NCBI RefSeq assembly: GCF_013266755.1
Contig: NZ_JABRWJ010000010.1
Location: 62,001-126,000 of the forward strand
Direction: 5' to 3'
Length of the DNA stretch: 64,000 nt
From: Pseudaquabacterium terrae
GTDB taxonomy: Bacteria > Pseudomonadota > Gammaproteobacteria > Burkholderiales > Burkholderiaceae_C
The notes beneath the pieces were generated by a model, which worked only from the letters and a program-made list of their open reading frames with translations, did not search any database and was not told the origin of the DNA. Within the stretch, counting starts at the first letter, position 1. The number at the start of each line of letters is the position of its first letter. Made by a program: the position numbers and the translations under genes. Of the stretch, positions 57,090-64,000 are shown in pieces.

Positions 57090-57103
57090 TTGATCGGCAT
57101 CAA
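57090..57103. promoter_or_regulatory. canonical FNR box of rquA-frdABCD
   Basis: TTGAT-CGGC-ATCAA is a perfect match to the FNR consensus. On the minus strand a start about 41 bases away (near 57055) allows TACGCT (57068-57063) as -10. It lies between rquA and the end of the MtrB-like gene. Confidence 0.8.
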
Positions 57104-57153
57104 CAAACGAACGCCGACCGCAGCACCTACCGCGCGCCGTCGACCGCGCGCAC

Positions 57154-59241
57154 TCAGAACCGATAGCGCAGCACCAGGCCCAGCAGGTGCACGGTGCCGC
57201 GCGGCGGCTGCTCGCCGAAAGCCAGCAGGTTCGGCACCGTGGCCGGCTGCACGCCGTCGAGCTGCCAGTCGCGCGCGGCGGTGCGCTCGTAGCGATAGCT
57301 GCCATGCAGGCTGAGCTGGTCATTGAAGCGCCACTGGGCGAACAGCTTCAGGCTGTCGAGCTCGGTGGTGGCGGCCGGGAAGGGCGGTGCCGAGGCGCCG
57401 GTGCGCACGATGGTTTCGCTGCGTGCGCGCGAGACCGCGAGGTTCGCGCCGAGCTCGAGCCGGCCCTTCAGCGCGCTGTACGTGACGCCCGCGCCAATGA
57501 GTGCGACGCGGTCTTTCACGCGACCCGTCCAGTCAGGGTTGCCGGCGCTCTGGCTGCCGGCCTGCACCGACTGCACCGCGTCGGCCTGCGCGAACAGGCT
57601 CAGCCGCGTCGCCTCGCTGACGGCATAGGCCAGGTCGGCCGAGACGTCGGCGCTGCGTGCATCGGTCAGGCCCACGGCCGAGCGGGTGTAGTCGTCGACC
57701 GCCACATCGACCGCAACGCCCAGCGCCAGGTTCTCGCCGAAGCTGAGATCGCTGCGCAGCGCGGCGCTGCTGCGCCGGCGGTCGGCCTGGTTGAACTTGC
57801 GCAGCAGCGGGTTCTCCGGCGGCTCGATGCCCTCGACCGGGCGGTAGTCGGACGCCTTGCGCTGGGCGTGCGCGAGCTTGAGCGTCATGCCCACGTTGTC
57901 GCGCACCTGCACGCTGCCGCGCAGCCACAGCGTGTCTTCACGCGTGATGCGCGCTGCCTGCAGCGTGCGCTCGATGCGCTCGTGCTCCAGGCCGCCGGCG
58001 AGCTTCAGGCTGCCGGGGCCGCGGTGGTCGGCGCCGAGCCTGAAGCGGTCGCGCGTGAAGCCGTGGGGCAGCGTGGTGCGGGTGCCGACGCCGCTGAAGA
58101 GGTCGGTCGCCACCAGCGGCATCGTCAGCGCCGGCGTGCGGTTGTCGCGCTGATTGCGCGTGACGCTGGCATGCACACGCAGCGCGGCCAGCGGCTGCGC
58201 GCTGACACGCAAGTTGGCGTCCAGCGTGTCGACGCGGCCGTGCAGCGAGGCCGCCGGTAGCGCGGGCACCGTCAGCGCAGGGTTCAGCGTCGCGGCGACG
58301 AAGGGTTCGTCCTGCGTCAAGCGGCCGAAGGCCAGGTCGCCGCTGAAGCGCAGGCTGCCGCCGGGCGACCAGGCCGCGGCGGCGATCAGCTGGTGCAGCT
58401 GGTTGTCCGGCGCCAGCGCGAGCTGGCCGGCCGGCGCGCTCAGCGTGCCCATGCTGAACGGGTTCGACCAGGTCAGCGCCGGCGTGTGACTGCGGAAGAT
58501 CGACGCGTGGTAACCGAGCGTGGCCTGCAGCGCGTGGCCGCTGTACGCCGCGGCGAGCTCGAGCCGGTCGGTCACCTGGTCGACCGGCAACACCAGCTGC
58601 GAGGTGGTCGAGAAGAACGAGCCGGCACCGCGCTGCGTGCCTTCGCGCCGCTCGTGGCGCAGGTCGGCGCGCCAGCTCCACGGCCCGGCCGTCGGCAGCG
58701 TGGCGCCGAGGTCGAGGATCTTGCGGTCGTAGCCGATGTCGACCGGCTGCAGCGTCGCGGCCAGCGGCATCGCGGCCGTCGTCGGCGCCGGGAAGCCGGC
58801 CGGCAGCGTCAACACGGCGCCGCCGTGGCCGAGGAAGGGTGTTGTGGCGCTATCCGTCAAATGACGCGGCAGCTGGCTGTAGCCGAAGCGCAATGCATAG
58901 CGGCCCTCGCGGCCTAGCTCGGCGGCGAGCGAGCGGCTGTCGAGCCCGAGATCGGCGGCCGCGAGGTCGGCGAAGAGGCCGTCGGCGCCGCGGTGGCGCA
59001 GCGTGCCGCCAAGCAGCACGTGGGCGCCGGAGCGGTCGTAGCCGCTGTAGTCGGCGAACTTTGCCGACTTGCCCGACTGCAGCGCGAGGCCGGCGTCGAT
59101 GCTGCCGCTCGAGCCGGCCTCGAACGGGCAGGTCTCGCACTTCCAGGCGGCGGTGTCGACGGCGAAGGCGGGTGCCGCCAGCGCGCCGAGCGCACCGAGC
59201 AGCCACAAGGGGGTGTGAGACTTCATCGCGCGCCCGTTCAT
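57154..59241 (-). CDS. mtrB: MtrB/PioB-family decaheme-associated outer-membrane barrel
   Basis: A 695-residue exported porin-like protein. After the signal peptide (PLWLLGALGALAAPAFA) comes the MtrB-type motif WKCETCPF (two Cys, C-x2-C), then repeated amphipathic strands (about 26-28) and a terminal Phe (LRYRF). Such proteins form a sheath around an MtrA-like cytochrome so electrons can cross the outer membrane. The start at 59241 makes ATGA with the mtrA stop; MKSHTP at 59226 is an alternative. The match to neighbours (decaheme cytochromes upstream) makes the assignment firm. Confidence 0.92.
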   Translation of the reverse strand: MNGRAMKSHTPLWLLGALGALAAPAFAVDTAAWKCETCPFEAGSSGSIDAGLALQSGKSAKFADYSGYDRSGAHVLLGGTLRHRGADGLFADLAAADLGLDSRSLAAELGREGRYALRFGYSQLPRHLTDSATTPFLGHGGAVLTLPAGFPAPTTAAMPLAATLQPVDIGYDRKILDLGATLPTAGPWSWRADLRHERREGTQRGAGSFFSTTSQLVLPVDQVTDRLELAAAYSGHALQATLGYHASIFRSHTPALTWSNPFSMGTLSAPAGQLALAPDNQLHQLIAAAAWSPGGSLRFSGDLAFGRLTQDEPFVAATLNPALTVPALPAASLHGRVDTLDANLRVSAQPLAALRVHASVTRNQRDNRTPALTMPLVATDLFSGVGTRTTLPHGFTRDRFRLGADHRGPGSLKLAGGLEHERIERTLQAARITREDTLWLRGSVQVRDNVGMTLKLAHAQRKASDYRPVEGIEPPENPLLRKFNQADRRRSSAALRSDLSFGENLALGVAVDVAVDDYTRSAVGLTDARSADVSADLAYAVSEATRLSLFAQADAVQSVQAGSQSAGNPDWTGRVKDRVALIGAGVTYSALKGRLELGANLAVSRARSETIVRTGASAPPFPAATTELDSLKLFAQWRFNDQLSLHGSYRYERTAARDWQLDGVQPATVPNLLAFGEQPPRGTVHLLGLVLRYRF

Positions 59242-60215
59242 CTCAGCAGCTTGGTGCCGGCAGGATGGTTCGAGCCGTGCACCTGCGAGTGGCAGTTGGT
59301 GCAGCTGCCGGCGAGCAGGAACACCGAGCCGCCGGCCGCGGTGCCGCCGCTGGCGGCGGGCAGCGCGGCGCCGGTGCGCGCCACCGCCGGATGCCCGGCG
59401 ACGCTGTGGCATTGCTGGCACAGCAGCGGCGGGCTCTTCGTCAGCAGCGCGTTGCGCACCGAGCCGTGGGCGTTGTGGCATTGGGTGCAGTCCTCGGCCG
59501 CCGGCGCGTGTTCCCATAGGAACGGGCCGCGCTTGTCGGCATGGCAGCTCTGGCAGGTCTGCGTCACGGTCGGCCGCTTCAGCATCGCGGTCGCGCTGCC
59601 GGCGTTGTGCGTGTCGTGGCAATCGGAGCAGGCCATGCGGCCGGCCTTGACCGGGTGCGCCGAGGTCTTGTGGAAGTCGGCGCGCTGCTGCTTGTGGCAG
59701 GTGAAGCAGACCTCGGGCTGGCTGGCTTTCGTGCGCACCGCGTCGTTGCCGGTGTGCAGCTTGTGGCAATCGGTGCAGGCGACGTCGCTGCGCGCGTGGG
59801 CGCCGGCGTGCCAGGCGCTGCGCTGTTCGCCCTGGTGGCAGGCGAGGCAGGCGGCATTGCGCTCGGCCACCGGCAGGAAGGAATCGGGCTTGAAGCTGTT
59901 GGTGGTCAGCTTCTTCTTGCTGCCGCCGGCCGAGTGGCGGCCGCCCGGGCCGTGGCAGGCCTCGCATTGCAGCCCACCGGGGCCGAAGGGCGCGTGCGCA
60001 TTGCCGCGCTGCGCGTGCTTGCCCTTGAAGATGGCGGCCGCGGTGAAGGTGTCGGTGTCGCTGTCGGCGTCGTGGCACTTCAGGCAGGTGTCGGCGCCCT
60101 TGGGGCTGTACTCGGTGTCGTGCCGGGTCCAGTCGGCAGCGTGAGCAGTGAGGCCGAGCGCGAGCAGCAGCAGCGTGATGAAGCGTCGAAGCAGGATCAT
60201 GGCGCGGCCGCTCAT
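59238..60215 (-). CDS. mtrA: MtrA/DmsE-type periplasmic decaheme cytochrome c
   Basis: A 325-residue exported cytochrome with a signal peptide (LLRRFITLLLLALGLTAHA) and ten CxxCH sites: CLKCH, CEACH, CLACH, CTDCH, CFTCH, CSDCH, CQSCH, CTQCH, CQQCH, CTNCH. Size and haem number match MtrA/MtoA/DmsE, which fill the MtrB barrel. The start ATG overlaps the upstream stop (ATGA); MILLRRF five codons later is an alternative. Direction of electron flow (Fe(III) reduction or Fe(II) oxidation) cannot be told from sequence. Confidence 0.94.
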   Translation of the reverse strand: MSGRAMILLRRFITLLLLALGLTAHAADWTRHDTEYSPKGADTCLKCHDADSDTDTFTAAAIFKGKHAQRGNAHAPFGPGGLQCEACHGPGGRHSAGGSKKKLTTNSFKPDSFLPVAERNAACLACHQGEQRSAWHAGAHARSDVACTDCHKLHTGNDAVRTKASQPEVCFTCHKQQRADFHKTSAHPVKAGRMACSDCHDTHNAGSATAMLKRPTVTQTCQSCHADKRGPFLWEHAPAAEDCTQCHNAHGSVRNALLTKSPPLLCQQCHSVAGHPAVARTGAALPAASGGTAAGGSVFLLAGSCTNCHSQVHGSNHPAGTKLLR

Positions 60216-62464
60216 TTCACGCGATGGACGGATTTGACATCGAAGACGCGGCCTTCGCCGTGGCACAGCACGCAGCCCTCCGGGTTGGCGGCGAGGGTCG
60301 CCGTCGTCGCGCCGAAGCTGCCGCCGTTGGCCGGGTCCTGCATGTGCAGCCGGGCGACCGCGCCGTCGTGGCAGGAGGCGCACACCGCCACCGTCGGCGA
60401 CGTGCGCAGGTTGTCCGCCGCATCGGTGCGCGAGGCGCCGGTCGAGCTGGTCGAGCCGAGGATGCCGGCCGCGGCCGGCGCGGTCCACGCACCGGTGAGG
60501 CGGTAGGTTTCGCCGACGTGGCAGGTTGCGCAGTCGCTGAGCCTGCCGGGGAAGTTGACGTGGCCGAAATCGTTGACGCTGCCGCCGAAGCCGTAGACCA
60601 CCAGGCCCTTGCTGCGGAAGCCGCCGGCGTGCAGCCCGTGGATCATCGTCTTGAAGTCGATCGACTCCTCGGCCTTGCCGTCGGCGCCGCCGCTCAACAC
60701 GCCGTTGCTCGACGGCCGCCGCGCCGCGTCGGTGGCGTTCGGGTTGTGGCAGACGGTGCAGGCGCCGATCTCGTTGCTGCGGTTGTTGCCGTGCAGGCTC
60801 AGGCTGTCATGGCAGACGTTGCACCGGGCGATGTCGACGACGCTGCGCCGCGCGACGACGCTGCCGCTGACCGCGGCGTCCCTGAACGCCGTCTTCACGG
60901 CGAGGCGGTCGGTGTACTGGCCGCGCGTCGTGACGTCACCGGCGGGGTGGCCTTCGAGCGTGACGCGCAAGGTCCCCGCCAGGCCCGCGGGCAGCGCGAC
61001 CGGCGACGTGACGGTGTAGGTGCCTGCGGCACCGGCCGGCACCGCGGCGGTCAACGCGTTGATCGTCACCGGCTGGCCGAAGGGCTGGCCGCTGCCGTCA
61101 TTGCCGAACTCGGCGGTGGTCCAGGCGATCTTGATCGCCAGCGTGCTGGCGCCGCCGGAGGCCGTGAAATGCGGGTCGGTCTTCAGGTCGTAGGGCGCGC
61201 CGCCGGCCGTCGGATCGGTCACCGAGAAATTCACGACCGGCTTCGCGCCCGGCGTGGTGCCGCTGACCGACACGATGTTCAGCTGGAAGCGCGCCGCGGC
61301 GGCCTTCAGCCGGGCCGGGAAGTCGTGCGCGATCGCGACGTCCTTCGCGTCCTTGAACTTGCCCGCGGCGTGGCACAGCACGCAGCCGGCGTTGTCGGTG
61401 GCGACGCCGCCCGGGTGTGCCTTGGTCTGGTAGGGCCTGGTGGGGTCGGGTGCGCTGCCGAAGTAGACGTTGTCGTGGCAGCTGCCGCAGGCTTCGATGC
61501 TGGGCTGGCTCTTCCAGTGGTCACCCTGCGGCGTCGCATTGGCGGCGCCCGGCGTGCCGTCGTGGCAACGCGTGCAGTTGCGCACGTCCTGCGTGAAACG
61601 CACGGAGGAGAAATCGGCACTGCCGACCTTGTACGGCACGCCCGCACGCACGCTGGGCAGCGCGGCGCCGGCGGCGTTGTAGTGGATGCGGTGCACCATC
61701 ACCTTGAAGTCGACGTTGGCGCCGCCCGCGGCCGAAGTGCCGCCGTTGTGGCAGGTCACGCACAGCTTCGTATCGGTGCGGTTGCCGTGCGCCTTCAGCA
61801 CGTTGTGGCAGGAATTGCAGGTGACGCTGGCGGCGATGTCGCGCTGCAGGTTCACCGCGCCTCCGGCGGGCACGAGGTCGAGCACGCCGGTGGCCTCCGG
61901 GTAGCTGCGGTTGGCCTGCTGCACCGTCACGCGGTGCGTCAGGCCGGCGTCGAAGCGCAGGTCGATCGGCTTGCCGTCGGCGCCGGTGCAGGGCGCCGGG
62001 CAGGCGTTGGCGGCGGGGCTCGTGATGTCGGTGGCAAACGTGTATTTGTAGCGGCCACTGCCCAGGCGTTCGAGCATGCCGAAGGCATAACCGTTGGCAA
62101 CGCGCTCCTGGCTGCCCTGCACCAGGCCGCCGCTCGAGCGGTTGATGTAGTTCTGCCAGCGCGCTGGCTCGCCATCGCCGATCGGCATCAACTTGGCGAT
62201 GTTGAAGCGCAGGTCGGCCGGCTGCAGGCCGGTCATGCCGGCGCCGGCGTGGTTGGTCACGGTGAATTCGATCACCGGCTTGCCGGCGAAGCGGGCGCTG
62301 TCGACGCGGATCGTGATCGACTCGGCGGCGGCGAGCGCGGCGGGGCCGGTGTCGATGGTCGGCGGCCGCACCGGGTCGGGCGGGGGCGTGCCGGCCGCCC
62401 CGCCGCCACCGCCGCAGGCCACGAGGGTGGCAGCCAGCCAGGCCGCTGACAACAGCCTAAGCAC
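60212..62464 (-). CDS. OmcA/MtrC-family decaheme surface lipoprotein
   Basis: A 750-residue lipoprotein. The lipobox LVAC is at residue 17, followed by GGGGG and a Pro-rich linker. Ten CxxCH sites fall in two groups of five (CNSCH, CVTCH, CTRCH, CGSCH, CVLCH at about 210-355; CNVCH, CTVCH, CATCH, CASCH, CVLCH at about 550-740), separated by beta domains, as in OmcA/MtrC. It should sit on the cell surface and exchange electrons with minerals or other acceptors. The start is GTG at 62464 and overlaps the HHH gene by 8 bases. Confidence 0.93.
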   Translation of the reverse strand: MLRLLSAAWLAATLVACGGGGGAAGTPPPDPVRPPTIDTGPAALAAAESITIRVDSARFAGKPVIEFTVTNHAGAGMTGLQPADLRFNIAKLMPIGDGEPARWQNYINRSSGGLVQGSQERVANGYAFGMLERLGSGRYKYTFATDITSPAANACPAPCTGADGKPIDLRFDAGLTHRVTVQQANRSYPEATGVLDLVPAGGAVNLQRDIAASVTCNSCHNVLKAHGNRTDTKLCVTCHNGGTSAAGGANVDFKVMVHRIHYNAAGAALPSVRAGVPYKVGSADFSSVRFTQDVRNCTRCHDGTPGAANATPQGDHWKSQPSIEACGSCHDNVYFGSAPDPTRPYQTKAHPGGVATDNAGCVLCHAAGKFKDAKDVAIAHDFPARLKAAAARFQLNIVSVSGTTPGAKPVVNFSVTDPTAGGAPYDLKTDPHFTASGGASTLAIKIAWTTAEFGNDGSGQPFGQPVTINALTAAVPAGAAGTYTVTSPVALPAGLAGTLRVTLEGHPAGDVTTRGQYTDRLAVKTAFRDAAVSGSVVARRSVVDIARCNVCHDSLSLHGNNRSNEIGACTVCHNPNATDAARRPSSNGVLSGGADGKAEESIDFKTMIHGLHAGGFRSKGLVVYGFGGSVNDFGHVNFPGRLSDCATCHVGETYRLTGAWTAPAAAGILGSTSSTGASRTDAADNLRTSPTVAVCASCHDGAVARLHMQDPANGGSFGATTATLAANPEGCVLCHGEGRVFDVKSVHRVK

Positions 62465-62759
62465 GCGGCTTTCCTTTCTGCCTGGCGATCACGCGACCCT
62501 TGATCTGCAGGTACACGCCCGCCGGCAGCGCCTTCGTCAGCACCAGGTCGGCCTTGGTCAGGTACGGCCGGTGCGCGACGATGCGCTCGGCCTCGGCGTC
62601 GCCGATGCCGGGCAACGTCTTCAGCTCGGCGCGGCCGGCGCTGTTGATGTCCACCAGCGCCGGGGCTGCCGGAAGCCTGGCCGCCGGCGCGGCGGCCAGG
62701 GCGCCGCCCGCGGCCAGCACCAGTGCGGCGAGCACAGCGCGAACGATCGTGCGTTGCAT
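62457..62759 (-). CDS. exported helix-hairpin-helix (ComEA-like) protein
   Basis: A 100-residue protein with a signal peptide (TIVRAVLAALVLAAGGALAAA). One ComEA-type helix-hairpin-helix follows: VDINSAGRAELKTLPGIGDAEAERIVAHRPY at about 36-66 (split: VDINSAGRAELKTLPGIG, then DAEAERIVAHRPY), and then a basic tail KGRVIARQKGKPRA. Such folds bind DNA in competence systems. It lies between two decaheme genes on the same strand, so here it may have a structural or binding role in the conduit; this is not known. Confidence 0.8.
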   Translation of the reverse strand: MQRTIVRAVLAALVLAAGGALAAAPAARLPAAPALVDINSAGRAELKTLPGIGDAEAERIVAHRPYLTKADLVLTKALPAGVYLQIKGRVIARQKGKPRA

Positions 62760-62766
62760 GGCTGCC

Positions 62767-64000
62767 TCACTTCTCGTGCATCACCTTGATGTCGGCGACC
62801 TTGCCTTGCGCGTGGCACAGCATGCACTGCTCGCCGCGGGCCAGCGCCTCGCTGCGCGGCGCGTAGAACGAGCCGCCGTTGGTGCGCATGTGCGAGATCG
62901 CGAGGCTCGAGTCGTGGCAGGCGACGCAGGCGGTGGCGATCGGCGAGTTCACCAGCGTCGTCGGTGCCGCCGCGGTGGTGGCGCCGGTGCCGACGTTGAA
63001 GCTGAAGCCGCCGCCGTAGGCGAAGTCCTTGGTGATGTACGGCGACATCGAGAACAGGCTCAGCGCCGATGCCGTCGAGCTGAACGTGCCGGTGGCCGCG
63101 CCGCGGTGCAGCCGGTTCGGCAGCGCATTGGCCGATGCCGTGGCACTGAAGTCGTAGGTGCCGGGCAGGTGGCAGCCCTCGCACTGCTTGAGCACGCCCG
63201 GGTACTTGATGTCGGCGAACGATTCGGTGGTGCTCAGCGCGTGCCAGGTGAAGGGCACCTCGCGCTTGTTGCCGCCGTGGATCGAATGCACGAAGCTCGT
63301 CGAATCGGCCGCCCAGCCGCTGCTGGTGCGGTTGGGCGTGTGGCACCACGAGCAGGTCGTGCCGTCGTTGCGCTGGCCGCCGTGGAAGGCCTCTTCGGTG
63401 AAAGTGCCGAGCTCCTGGTGGCAGTTGTTGCAGCGCTTGTCCTCGACCACCGCGCGCCGGCCGCTGAAGCCGTCCGCCACCTTCTGCGCATTGGGCGCGA
63501 TGACGATCAGGCCGCCGGTCTTGTTCGGCATCGCCGGGTTCAGGCCGCTGGTCGCGGTGGCCGCGGCGACCGGATAGTCCGCCAGGTTGGTCTGCGTCAG
63601 CGGCAGCGTGTTGATCACGCTGTACGAGTAGCCGAGGCCACCGGTCAGCATCACCGCGCTGGCGGGAATGGTCGCGCCGGTGAGCGTGGCGGTGTAGTAG
63701 CCGTCGGCATCGGGGCCGGCCAGCGTGCCCTTGGCGGTGCCGCTGGCGCTGCCGTTCCACAGGCTGCGCAGGTAGCTCGAGACGCTGGCGTTGAAGTCGG
63801 CCGGCGCCGCGACGCCGTCCTGCGGCACCGCGAAGACGAAGTACACGCTGGGCGCGCCCATGAAGTTGTCCCACAGCTCGGCCTTGGCGCCGGTGTTGAA
63901 GTCGGCGCGCGCGCCGTTCTGCAGCATGCGGAACACCATCACCGGATTGCGGCCCGCATTCAGCGCCACGCTCTTGATGTCGTAGCTGACCTTGATCGCG
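62767..64000 (-). CDS. OmcA/MtrC-family decaheme cytochrome, C-terminal part
   Basis: The gene enters from the right edge, so its start and lipobox are outside. The visible 411 residues hold a beta domain and five CxxCH sites (CNNCH, CSWCH, CEGCH, CVACH, CMLCH), the second pentahaem half of an OmcA/MtrC protein. MIHGLHAGG-like SFVHSIHGGNKREVPF is a further family mark. A second decaheme paralog follows downstream at 60212. The operon promoter must lie beyond position 64000. Confidence 0.88.
   Translation of the reverse strand, partial: AIKVSYDIKSVALNAGRNPVMVFRMLQNGARADFNTGAKAELWDNFMGAPSVYFVFAVPQDGVAAPADFNASVSSYLRSLWNGSASGTAKGTLAGPDADGYYTATLTGATIPASAVMLTGGLGYSYSVINTLPLTQTNLADYPVAAATATSGLNPAMPNKTGGLIVIAPNAQKVADGFSGRRAVVEDKRCNNCHQELGTFTEEAFHGGQRNDGTTCSWCHTPNRTSSGWAADSTSFVHSIHGGNKREVPFTWHALSTTESFADIKYPGVLKQCEGCHLPGTYDFSATASANALPNRLHRGAATGTFSSTASALSLFSMSPYITKDFAYGGGFSFNVGTGATTAAAPTTLVNSPIATACVACHDSSLAISHMRTNGGSFYAPRSEALARGEQCMLCHAQGKVADIKVMHEK

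Noticed and set aside
57154-60078. Reading the MtrB-like gene from a start far upstream (974 codons)
   Set aside because: The extra N-terminus is an out-of-frame shadow of the MtrA-like gene; the signal peptide at 59226-59241 marks the true start.
60224-62449. A 741-codon plus-strand frame opposite the decaheme lipoprotein gene
   Set aside because: Shadow of the CxxCH-rich gene; no start signal and no recognisable fold.
1-64000. CRISPR arrays, tRNA or rRNA genes
   Set aside because: No regularly spaced repeats and no cloverleaf or rRNA-like segments were recognised on either strand by eye.

Overview
The window is about 68-70 % G+C with dense, ATGA-coupled operons. Gene content points to a facultatively anaerobic betaproteobacterium of the order Burkholderiales, of the Rubrivivax/Leptothrix/Rhodoferax kind. 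The main clues are Bug-type (TTT) binding proteins, an FNR/NsrR-controlled denitrification locus, an Mtr-type electron conduit and rhodoquinone synthesis. This placement is inferred from gene content; no species is claimed.

1-13.3 kb (all minus strand): a nitrate respiration block. In reading direction it is narX-narL, narK1-narK2, narGHJI, a parvulin-type prolyl isomerase, and the start of a possible carbonic anhydrase. 13.4-15.4 kb (plus): hemerythrin, YitT-like membrane protein and FmdE-like protein, divergent from narX around a single FNR-type box. 15.3-21.2 kb (minus): a nitric oxide block read as small leader ORF, quinol-dependent NO reductase, nsrR, DUF59 Fe-S factor, NnrS-like protein, nnrS (frameshifted here) and SirB2-like protein. 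The norB promoter carries both an FNR-type box and a good NsrR operator. No nitrite or nitrous oxide reductase is seen.

21.4-29.8 kb: an ArsR-regulated RND efflux pair with a DUF2892 protein, an AI-2E family permease, an exported beta-rich protein, and a metallothionein-like Cys-rich peptide divergent from a His-rich AraC regulator. 29.8-35.7 kb: a stand-alone AceE-like E1 enzyme, a Bug protein and a threonine synthase-like PLP enzyme, divergent from a LysR regulator with a perfect T-N11-A box. 35.8-44.8 kb: CoA-dependent catabolism of an unknown acid (DUF35, SCP-x thiolase, SDR, enoyl-CoA hydratase, Bug protein, thioesterase, CoA transferase, acyl-CoA ligase). Two paralogous 70-residue proteins of unknown function flank a GcvA-like LysR gene.

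44.8-64 kb (all minus): a degraded diguanylate cyclase, then cytochrome c maturation ccmABCDEFGHI, enterobacterial-type fumarate reductase frdABCD, rhodoquinone gene rquA, and an MtrA/MtrB/OmcA-type multiheme conduit with a helix-hairpin-helix protein between two decaheme lipoproteins. FNR-type boxes stand before ccmA and rquA. Together these make an anaerobic respiration island: rhodoquinone and Frd provide fumarate respiration, the multiheme complex carries electrons across the outer membrane, and Ccm supplies the haem-attachment machinery that the many c-type haem sites require.

Four FNR-type palindromes (TTGA-N6-TCAA or one mismatch) were found at 13355, 21278, 52525 and 57090. Each has a plausible -10 hexamer placed as expected for activation from -41.5. 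This suggests one oxygen/NO-responsive regulon linking nitrate, NO, fumarate and cytochrome functions.
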